Positions 1-4,975 of a stretch of 6,210 nt of DNA are shown here, in pieces (positions within the stretch are counted from its first letter, which is position 1; every line of letters begins with the position of its first letter). The position numbers and the translations under genes are program-made. The stretch spans positions 1 through 6,210 of the forward strand of contig DFST01000058.1 of the NCBI GenBank assembly GCA_002378975.1. Reading direction: 5' to 3'. Source of the stretch: Chitinophagaceae bacterium UBA3430 (GTDB lineage: Bacteria > Bacteroidota > Bacteroidia > Chitinophagales > Chitinophagaceae). A model generated the notes under the pieces. It saw only the letters and a list, made by a program, of their open reading frames with translations. It had not been told where the DNA came from and did not search any database.

Positions 1-1291
1 CGAGATGCAAGGCAAAAGCAGCCAGGTTCGAAGGAAGCTCCTGAAACTCGATCCACCACTCGTGATGCGATTGTCCTTGTCCGCCACTGACCATCGGGGC
101 AACCGTAAACTCGGTGATATTTACGCCAAAGGCGTCCGCCGTTTTTCGCATGCTGTCCTCCACCTCCTCTCCGATCACGTGCTCGCCGAAAGCAGAAATG
201 AAATGTTTGATGCGACCGGTTACAACGATTCGGTATGGGTCCAACGAAACAAATCGCACGGTGTCACCAATGTTATAGCCCCAAAGTCCGGCGTTGCTAT
301 TGATGATCAGCGCGTATTGTTCACCCAGCTGTACATCGGCCAAAGAGACCCGTTTGGGCGTTGGCTGGCCGATCTCGGATAAGGGCACAAATTCAAAGAA
401 AATGCCACTGTTCGTATTTAATAATAATCCTTGTGTTTGTTGAGAATCTTGAAACGCAAAAAATCCCTCGCTGGCCGGAAAGAGTTCGATGGTATCGACC
501 CTACGGCCGATGCTTTCCATCAACCGCGTGCGATAAGGCTCAAAGTTCACTCCGCCTTGAACCATTACCTGGAAACGGGGGAATAGGTCACCGATCTTTT
601 TACCGGTACGCAAGGTCAAGGCATCAAAATACATCTGCATCCAAGGTGGGATGCCGCTAATGAGACTCATTGGCTGATCCCAGGTCTCCTCCACAATACG
701 TTGGAGTTTGGCTTCCCAGTCTTCGATGCAATTGGTGGGGTAGCTAGGAAGCTGATTGGTACGCAGGTAGGAAGGAATGTGGTGGTTCACAATGCCGCTG
801 AGGCGACCGGTCGGAATGCCGCCCACCCGTTCGAGCTCCGGAGAACCCGACAAAAAGATCATTTTACCGTCGGCAAAGGCACTATTTCCGGTCTCTGCCA
901 TGTAACAAAGCAGGGCGTTGCGTGCGGTTTGAATGTGATTGGGGATCGAATCGCGTGTGATCGGGATGTACTTAACCCCACTGGTGGTTCCGGAAGTTTT
1001 GGCAAAATAGAGCGGTCGACCCTTCCATAGGACGTTCTCTTGGCCGGCCTTGATCTGCTCCACCCAAGGTCGAAATGCTTCGTAGTCCTGAACGGGGACA
1101 GCCGACTTAAAGGACTCATAATCAGAAACTTGATCGAGTCGAACGGACTGCCCATATCGGGTTCTTTGCCCCCCACGAATCAGGGTATTGAGCACCTGCT
1201 GCTGATCCGCCAAAGCATGGCGCATCGAGCGTTGCATCCCCTTATATACGTACTGAGCAAAGGGCTTGGCCAGAAAAGACTTGATTCTCAC
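1..1291 (-). CDS. GH3-family acyl-adenylate-forming enzyme (partial, C-terminus cut by window edge)
   Basis: The reverse strand reads openly from a GTG at 1291-1289 to the left edge, giving 430 codons; family members usually have about 500-550 residues, so the C-terminus is missing. Three ANL/GH3 nucleotide-binding motifs are visible: SGTTSG at residues 100-105 followed by VKYIPIT; FPASEGF at 271-277 (Glu275); and GYNIGD at 339-343 (Asp343), then GRIKHFISAFGEHV at 359-372. Plant GH3 proteins adenylate carboxylic acids such as jasmonate or auxin and conjugate them to amino acids; the substrate of bacterial homologues is not known to me, so only an ATP-dependent acyl-activating role is inferred. 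The GTG start is chosen because the N-terminus VRIKSFLAKPF resembles bacterial relatives and no in-frame ATG lies upstream; a TTG at 1309-1307 is a weaker alternative. It is divergent from rplU and has its own -7 box. No signal peptide or membrane segment is seen, so it is probably cytoplasmic. Confidence 0.94.
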   Translation of the reverse strand, partial: MRIKSFLAKPFAQYVYKGMQRSMRHALADQQQVLNTLIRGGQRTRYGQSVRLDQVSDYESFKSAVPVQDYEAFRPWVEQIKAGQENVLWKGRPLYFAKTSGTTSGVKYIPITRDSIPNHIQTARNALLCYMAETGNSAFADGKMIFLSGSPELERVGGIPTGRLSGIVNHHIPSYLRTNQLPSYPTNCIEDWEAKLQRIVEETWDQPMSLISGIPPWMQMYFDALTLRTGKKIGDLFPRFQVMVQGGVNFEPYRTRLMESIGRRVDTIELFPASEGFFAFQDSQQTQGLLLNTNSGIFFEFVPLSEIGQPTPKRVSLADVQLGEQYALIINSNAGLWGYNIGDTVRFVSLDPYRIVVTGRIKHFISAFGEHVIGEEVEDSMRKTADAFGVNITEFTVAPMVSGGQGQSHHEWWIEFQELPSNLAAFALHL

Positions 1292-1306
1292 GGTGTAATG
1301 AAGAAT

Positions 1307-1314
1307 CAAAGATA
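1307..1314 (-). promoter_or_regulatory. Bacteroidota-type -7 box for the GH3 gene
   Basis: On the minus strand the sequence reads TATCTTTG, a full match to the TAnnTTTG -7 consensus described for Bacteroides sigma-ABfr promoters. Its last base is 15 bases before the GTG start at 1291, so transcription would begin near 1302 with a leader of about ten bases. No convincing TTTG element is present 19-22 bases further upstream; the nearest minus-strand TTG (1330-1328) is only 13 bases away. The box also overlaps the alternative TTG codon at 1309-1307, arguing against that start. Confidence 0.6.
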
Positions 1315-1358
1315 GTACGGGGGGCTGCAAGAATTCAGCCTATTTGCCTGATTTTCTG

Positions 1359-1389
1359 TTGGTCGGTTCAGAATTATCGCCTACTTTTG
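1359..1389 (+). promoter_or_regulatory. Promoter of rplU-rpmA (-33 TTG, -7 TACTTTTG)
   Basis: A TTG at 1359-1361 is followed after 20 bases by TACTTTTG at 1382-1389, an exact fit to the Bacteroidota -33/-7 pattern (TTTG ... TAnnTTTG). Transcription should start about five bases after the box, near 1394, leaving a leader of roughly 15 bases before the rplU ATG. That leaves no room for the longer autoregulatory leader that ribosomal operons have in some other bacteria. There is no Shine-Dalgarno sequence; the leader is AT-rich, as usual in this phylum. Confidence 0.75.
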
Positions 1390-1408
1390 CCGTCCTAATT
1401 TTTAGCAT

Positions 1409-1708
1409 ATGATAGCTGTAGTAAAAATCGCCGGTCAGCAGTTCAAAGTGGAAAAAGACCAGACCCTATATGTGCCTCATCTCCCGGGCAATGCCGGTGA
1501 TGCCGTTGCATTGGATGTATTGTTGATGGATGCCGGCGGTAAGGTATCCATGGGATCCAGCGTGAGTGGATCGGTGAAAGCCGAGATCCTGGATCACGTA
1601 AAAGGCGATACCGTTATTGCCTACAAACAAAAGCGTCGCAAGGGCTTTCACAAAAAGAAAGGTCACCGCACCGCTTATACCAAAATCAAAGTCACTCAGA
1701 TCGCTTAA
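1409..1708 (+). CDS. rplU: 50S ribosomal protein bL21
   Basis: This 99-residue protein is ribosomal protein bL21, a component of the large subunit that contacts 23S rRNA. It has the expected length (about 100 residues) and typical ends: MIAVVKIAGQQFKVEKDQ at the N-terminus, and the basic signature KRRKGFHKKKGHRTAYTKIKV at about residues 75-95, containing the family's diagnostic G-H-R-x-x-Y-T core. The ATG at 1409 is the only sensible start. The gene is first in an rplU-rpmA pair, the normal bacterial arrangement, with 40 bases between the two genes and a clear promoter just upstream. Nothing is unusual about it. Confidence 0.99.
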   Translation: MIAVVKIAGQQFKVEKDQTLYVPHLPGNAGDAVALDVLLMDAGGKVSMGSSVSGSVKAEILDHVKGDTVIAYKQKRRKGFHKKKGHRTAYTKIKVTQIA

Positions 1709-1748
1709 TTCAATCGATCGATTCTCAAATCAATAAACATCCTGCACC

Positions 1749-2009
1749 ATGGCACACAAGAAAGGAGAAGGTAGCGTAAAGAATGGTCGTGATTCACAGA
1801 GCAAGCGTCTCGGCGTAAAGATCTTCGGAGGTCAACCCGCTATTTCCGGAAATATTCTGGTCCGTCAACGCGGTACGGTTTATCATCCCGGTAAGAACGT
1901 TGGCGTTGGTAGAGACTTCACACTTTTCGCGCTCAACGACGGCGTCGTGGAGTTCAAGAAAGGTCGGAATAACAAGACCTTTGTATCGATCGTAGCTGCT
2001 GAAGCTTGA
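1749..2009 (+). CDS. rpmA: 50S ribosomal protein bL27
   Basis: This 86-residue protein is ribosomal protein bL27, whose flexible N-terminus reaches toward the peptidyl-transferase centre. The start MAHKKGEGSVKNGRDSQSKR closely follows the family pattern, with the invariant NGRDS...KRLGVK block at residues 13-24 and the VRQRGT...HPG...VG.GRD segment at about 38-56. The mature N-terminus begins directly at AHKK, so it lacks the cleavable N-terminal extension (Prp-processed) found in Firmicutes. It is cotranscribed with rplU. I see no convincing intrinsic terminator in the 100 bases after its stop, so some read-through toward the lysine-rich gene is possible. Confidence 0.99.
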   Translation: MAHKKGEGSVKNGRDSQSKRLGVKIFGGQPAISGNILVRQRGTVYHPGKNVGVGRDFTLFALNDGVVEFKKGRNNKTFVSIVAAEA

Positions 2010-2038
2010 TCCTCGTTCATTTTGTTGGTGGAAAAAAA

Positions 2039-2069
2039 TTTGGGTGGAGTGAAATAATCATTACTTTTA
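2039..2069 (+). promoter_or_regulatory. Probable promoter of the lysine-rich H1-like gene (-33 TTTG, -7 TACTTTTA)
   Basis: TTTG at 2039-2042 is followed after 19 bases by TACTTTTA at 2062-2069, which matches TAnnTTTG at all but the final position. Transcription would start near 2074, giving a leader of about 36 bases, the longest among the promoters in this window. The leader is AT-rich and ends in TCTAAAAAAATGG. A-rich sequence just before the ATG, not a Shine-Dalgarno, is typical of well-translated Bacteroidota genes. Confidence 0.6.
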
Positions 2070-2109
2070 CTTCCGTTAACCCATTTAACAACCATTAAAT
2101 TCTAAAAAA

Positions 2110-2250
2110 ATGGCCACCAAAAAGAAAGCTGCTAAAAAAGTAGCAAAGAAAAAAGCAGCTCCAAAAAAGAAAGCTGCTAAGAAAGTAGCAAAGAAAAAAG
2201 CAGCCCCTAAGAAGAAAGCTGCTAAGAAGAAAGCCGCTAAGAAGAAGTAA
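2110..2250 (+). CDS. Short lysine/alanine-rich histone H1-like protein
   Basis: This open frame encodes 46 residues: 25 lysines, 15 alanines, two valines, two prolines and one threonine besides the initiator Met. There are no acidic and no aromatic residues. It is built from two copies of a 15-residue unit (KKKAAKKVAKKKAAP, residues 4-18 and 19-33) plus a shortened third (34-46). This resembles the C-terminal tail of eukaryotic linker histone H1 and the bacterial H1-like nucleoid proteins (HctB-type, Lys/Ala/Pro-rich); binding and compacting DNA is the likely role, but only by composition. It has no globular domain. Support for its being a real gene is good: near-consensus promoter, A-rich start region, in-frame repeats using synonymous codons (AAA/AAG, GCT/GCC, CCA/CCT), and a strong terminator right after. 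An alternative is a small RNA- or ribosome-associated basic protein, given its place after rpmA. Confidence 0.88.
   Translation: MATKKKAAKKVAKKKAAPKKKAAKKVAKKKAAPKKKAAKKKAAKKK
2119..2247 (+). repeat. 45-base in-frame tandem repeat, about 2.9 copies
   Basis: Unit 1 (2119-2163) and unit 2 (2164-2208) differ at 3 of 45 bases, all at synonymous third codon positions; unit 3 (2209-2247) is a diverged and shortened copy lacking the Val-Ala step. The repeat lies wholly inside the lysine-rich gene and keeps its frame. This suggests growth by unit duplication, and copy number may vary between strains. Confidence 0.9.
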
Positions 2251-2279
2251 TCTTCCCACGCTTTCTAAAGTGAATAGTG

Positions 2280-2311
2280 AGTCCCCCCGCCCTGCGGGGG
2301 GACTTTTTTTT
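2280..2311 (+). terminator. Strong rho-independent terminator after the lysine-rich gene
   Basis: GTCCCCCCGC (2281-2290) and GCGGGGGGAC (2294-2303) form a perfect 10-bp, almost all G:C stem around a three-base CCT loop, extendable by an A:T pair (2280/2304). It is followed directly by eight T residues (2304-2311). It lies 29 bases past the TAA of the lysine-rich gene. It should insulate the next gene, whose -7 box starts 11 bases after the T-run, so that gene needs its own promoter. Confidence 0.95.
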
Positions 2312-2322
2312 ATCCGACCGCC

Positions 2323-2330
2323 TATTTTTG
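2323..2330 (+). promoter_or_regulatory. -7 box directly before the PolX-like gene (leaderless arrangement)
   Basis: TATTTTTG is an exact TAnnTTTG match ending only four bases before the GTG start codon at 2335. With the usual spacing, transcription would begin at or within a base or two of the start codon. No TTTG is seen at the -33 position; that region is occupied by the descending stem and T-run of the preceding terminator (2294-2311). Confidence 0.65.
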
Positions 2331-2334
2331 CAAC

Positions 2335-4020
2335 GTGACCAACGCCGAGATTTCCGAACAACTGGCCCTGCTGGGCAAACTGCTGGACATTCACGGGACC
2401 GAGCCCGAACAAGCCAAGATCCTGGGGGCCGCCGCATTCACGGTCGACAAGCTGGATCAGCCACTAGAAATGCAGCCCCGGGAACAAATCGGAAAGATCC
2501 GCGGACTCTGGGGCAAAACAGCAGAACGCATTCAAGAGATCCTGGACCATGGCGAACTCAAGGAGCTCATCGAGCTGGGTAAATCCACACCACCCGGTGT
2601 GCTTGAAATGCTTCAGATCAAAGGCCTCGGACCTAAAAAAATACAGATCGTCTGGAAAGAAATGAGCATCGAATCGCTGGGGGAACTTTTATATGCCTGC
2701 CAGGAAAACCGACTGACGCTGTACAAAGGCTTCGGCGCCAAAACACAGCAAAATATTCAAGAGGCCATAGAATATCACATGCAACATCAAGGCCACTTTC
2801 TTTGGGCCGATGTAGAAGTTCTTTTTCCTCAGATCGATGGATACCTGAAAAAATGCTTTGGGACAGATCATGTGTCCGTGACCGGCAGCTATCGCCGACA
2901 AGATCCAACCATTGAAGAATTGAGCTTCGTGATCAAAGCCGATCGCACCAGCACGCGGAGAGCCTTTCAAACCGCTCAACCTCCACAGATATTGGAAGAA
3001 AACGAATGGAGCATCTTGTATCAATTGACAAACGGACTGCGCTTGCGATTGTTGGATGGAACCACCTCCCTGACCACTCGATTGTTCACCAGTACCGCCA
3101 CACCGGAATTCCTCGAAAACCTATCGATTGATGCTGCTGAATTGGACACGTTCACATCCGAAGAGAAAGTATTCGAATCTGTTCAGCTCCCCTACCTGGA
3201 ACCAGCACTACGAACAGACCCGATCTGGATCGATCGTCTCAAATCTCATCCAGCCCCCATATTGATCCAACCCGCCGACATCCGGGGCATCATTCATAGC
3301 CACAGTACCTGGAGCGATGGTTCAAATACGATCATTGAAATGGCAGAAGCGGCCATGCGATCGAATTTTGAATACCTCGTTATTTCCGATCACTCCCGCT
3401 CGGCCTTTTATGCAAAAGGGCTCAGTATCGAACAGATCGAAAAACAACAAATCGAGATCGATTCGATCAACCGCCGCTTGTCAACCGAGAACCCAACCAC
3501 CTCCTTTCGGGTTTTCAAGAGCATCGAGGCAGATATCCTGTCCGACGGACAACTCGATTATCCCGACGATGTGTTAAAGACATTCGATCTGGTCATCGCC
3601 TCGGTCCACAGCCAGTTGAGCATGTCGGAAGAAAAGGCCATGTCCCGCCTCATCAAGGCCATTGAAAATCCATACACGACCATTTTGGGACATCCGACGG
3701 GTCGGCTACTTCTTAGCCGAAAAGGTTACCCCATCGATCATAAAAAGATCATCGATGCCTGCATCGCGAACCACGTGGTGATCGAACTCAATGCCCACCC
3801 GCGTCGGCTCGATATCGACTGGAAATGGATCCCTTATATTTTGGACAAAGGCGGCTGGATCTCGATCAACCCCGATGCACACGAACTGAGCGGATTTGAC
3901 GACCTCCGATATGGCGTACTCGTGGCACAAAAAGGCGGATTAACGGCCGACCGAAATCTAAGCTCCTTAAACCTGGTAGCCTTCGAAAAATTTCTCAGCA
4001 CCTACAAATCAACCTCCTAA
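2335..4020 (+). CDS. PolX-like protein: HhH and degenerate family X polymerase region plus intact PHP phosphoesterase domain
   Basis: The 561 residues match the size and order of bacterial family X DNA polymerases (about 570 aa). An N-terminal 8-kDa-like region carries helix-hairpin-helix motifs (GLGPKK at 97-102; GFGAKT at 132-137), followed by a palm-like region starting GSYRR (184-188), then a C-terminal PHP domain from about 315. PHP metal ligands appear complete: H321 and H323 (HSH), D328, H353 (SDH), E398 (IEAD), H425 (ASVH), H453 (GHPTGR), D514 and H516 (DAH). In contrast, the palm DxD that normally follows GSxRR is E195-L-S197 here, and the third catalytic Asp position appears to be R238. 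I infer loss of nucleotide transfer with retention of the PHP 3'-5' exonuclease or a related phosphoesterase, probably in base-excision or gap repair. The GTG start follows from TNAEISEQLALLGKLLDIHG matching the family N-terminus; the next ATG (2470) would remove the first 45 residues. Its TAA overlaps the next gene's ATG by one base. Confidence 0.9.
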   Translation: MTNAEISEQLALLGKLLDIHGTEPEQAKILGAAAFTVDKLDQPLEMQPREQIGKIRGLWGKTAERIQEILDHGELKELIELGKSTPPGVLEMLQIKGLGPKKIQIVWKEMSIESLGELLYACQENRLTLYKGFGAKTQQNIQEAIEYHMQHQGHFLWADVEVLFPQIDGYLKKCFGTDHVSVTGSYRRQDPTIEELSFVIKADRTSTRRAFQTAQPPQILEENEWSILYQLTNGLRLRLLDGTTSLTTRLFTSTATPEFLENLSIDAAELDTFTSEEKVFESVQLPYLEPALRTDPIWIDRLKSHPAPILIQPADIRGIIHSHSTWSDGSNTIIEMAEAAMRSNFEYLVISDHSRSAFYAKGLSIEQIEKQQIEIDSINRRLSTENPTTSFRVFKSIEADILSDGQLDYPDDVLKTFDLVIASVHSQLSMSEEKAMSRLIKAIENPYTTILGHPTGRLLLSRKGYPIDHKKIIDACIANHVVIELNAHPRRLDIDWKWIPYILDKGGWISINPDAHELSGFDDLRYGVLVAQKGGLTADRNLSSLNLVAFEKFLSTYKSTS

Positions 4021-4496
4021 TGAAGAAGCGTCTATTCGTTGTATGTATGCTTGGCTTATTCTTTACAACCCAAGCTCAACAGTATATCGGATTGTCGCAT
4101 GTTGATTGCACGAAAGCGGCTTGGAATAGCATCGGAAAGGATGCAACGATTGCCAAAACCCTGGCCTATGACAAGGCTCCCACACCGCCCGACACGATGT
4201 GTATAGCCGGATTTGCCGGTCCGGCCGCTCCCCTCCGACTCCATTTACAATTTGATACTACACGTATTTGCAACTTGGAGGTCTGGTTTTTCAATAGCGA
4301 ATCTGACCGAAATGCATATTTGCAACAGACGCTCATCGACCCGAAATGGGGGTGGAAGAAACTAAACGAAAATCAATACATCTCCGATTTCGTCCATCAA
4401 CGAACCCTGGAGGTGCCCGCTGAAAATTCAGCATGGAAGTTCTCGGTCATCCGATCCGCTTGGACCCGAACCCTGTATGACCTACTCACCTTGTAA
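4020..4496 (+). CDS. Small secreted protein of unknown function
   Basis: I do not recognise this 158-residue protein. It starts with a clear Sec signal peptide: MKKR, a hydrophobic core (LFVVCMLGLFF, residues 5-15), then TTQAQQ, with likely signal peptidase I cleavage around residues 18-20. There is no lipobox. The mature part has three cysteines (30, 61 and 84), a Pro-rich segment APTPPDT (53-59), and a Trp-rich C-terminal half (W89, W110, W112, W139, W148). No transmembrane segment is seen after the signal, so it is predicted to be periplasmic or secreted. Its ATG shares one base with the TAA of the PolX-like gene (TAATG), implying translational coupling and cotranscription, although a secreted protein has no obvious link to DNA repair. 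Coding is supported by the signal peptide and by the tight fit between neighbours. Confidence 0.78.
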   Translation: MKKRLFVVCMLGLFFTTQAQQYIGLSHVDCTKAAWNSIGKDATIAKTLAYDKAPTPPDTMCIAGFAGPAAPLRLHLQFDTTRICNLEVWFFNSESDRNAYLQQTLIDPKWGWKKLNENQYISDFVHQRTLEVPAENSAWKFSVIRSAWTRTLYDLLTL

Positions 4497-4523
4497 TGCC
4501 AGGATTATAAGATTGTATCTTTG
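4491..4523 (+). promoter_or_regulatory. Promoter of the NTF2-like/phosphatase pair (-33 TTG, -7 TATCTTTG)
   Basis: A TTG at 4491-4493, overlapping the end of the upstream gene, is followed after 22 bases by TATCTTTG (4516-4523), an exact TAnnTTTG match. The ATG at 4529 begins only five bases after the box, so the predicted transcript starts within about one base of the start codon and would be leaderless or nearly so. Confidence 0.7.
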
Positions 4524-4528
4524 CTTAC

Positions 4529-4975
4529 ATGCAAAAAACAGCAATTACCCTTTGTATTCTACTTGGACTCGGTTGTCGACCGGAGCCCGTATTGACGGAA
4601 GCGGAGGTAATGAAAGTAATCGAACGCTTCGATGCGGGATGGCAGTATAAGGATTCCCGAATCGTAGACTCCGTACTCTCCTCCCACTATCTATACTTCA
4701 CCCAATCGGGGAGCACCTTCGACCGGGCCAGCCTGATCGCGACCTCGGGCTCGCAGGTATATACCTTACAGACCATGAGACGAGAAGAGGTCACCATTCA
4801 ATTGGATGGCAACACCGCTGTCGTAAATACCATTTGGAGCGGGAAGGGGCTGTATCATGGACAGGAATTCAACGACCGCCAACGCTGTAGCATCACGATC
4901 GTCAAACACCGAAAGCAAGTACGCATTCTGGCCGAACACTGTACGCCCATCAAAACTTCAACCAAAGACCTATGA
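4529..4975 (+). CDS. NTF2-like (DUF4440/SnoaL-like) putative lipoprotein
   Basis: This 148-residue protein has a short lipoprotein-type signal, MQKTAITLCILLGLGC, with Cys16 as the probable lipidated residue. The lipobox GLGC is slightly atypical, having Gly instead of Leu at -3. The rest reads as an NTF2-like cone fold of the DUF4440 kind: an N-terminal helix with FDAGWQYKD (34-42), then DSVLSSHYLYFTQSG (47-61), a strand pair around DGNTAVVNTIWSGKG (93-107), and the closing strands RQRCSITIVKHRKQVRILAEH (117-137), equivalent to the family's W-R-I-x-x-x-H ending. NTF2-like domains bind small ligands or act as simple enzymes; no specific function can be assigned. It is probably anchored in the envelope. 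Its TGA overlaps the phosphatase ATG (ATGA), so the two are likely translationally coupled. Confidence 0.86.
   Translation: MQKTAITLCILLGLGCRPEPVLTEAEVMKVIERFDAGWQYKDSRIVDSVLSSHYLYFTQSGSTFDRASLIATSGSQVYTLQTMRREEVTIQLDGNTAVVNTIWSGKGLYHGQEFNDRQRCSITIVKHRKQVRILAEHCTPIKTSTKDL

Noticed and set aside
5..1315. Several plus-strand open frames of about 90-125 codons (5-382, 361-660, 701-1030, 1040-1315) and one minus-strand frame in a different register (859-1176)
   Set aside because: They all lie over the continuous GH3 frame on the minus strand, whose motifs are clear; their own translations show no recognisable domain or promoter.
1712..1723. Perfect 12-base palindrome AATCGATCGATT just after the rplU stop
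   Set aside because: It lies within the 40-base gap of a cotranscribed pair, has no loop or T-run, and fits the general GATC/ATCGAT richness; no operator or terminator function can be supported.
2010..2109. Possible terminator after rpmA
   Set aside because: The A-run (2032-2038) and nearby GGTGG/GGGTGG pieces do not form an inverted repeat followed by T residues.
2119..2247. Tandem repeats considered as a CRISPR array or satellite
   Set aside because: There are no unique spacers, the units are directly adjacent and in frame, and they encode a repetitive Lys/Ala peptide.
2095..2437. Minus-strand frames opposite the lysine-rich gene, rich in Leu, Phe and Ser, resembling a hydrophobic protein
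   Set aside because: The composition is just the antisense of Lys/Ala codons plus the GC-rich terminator; there is no promoter or start context.
4496..4510. ATG overlapping the stop of the secreted-protein gene (TAATG at 4494-4498)
   Set aside because: The frame stops after four codons; it resembles the upstream coupling junction only by chance.
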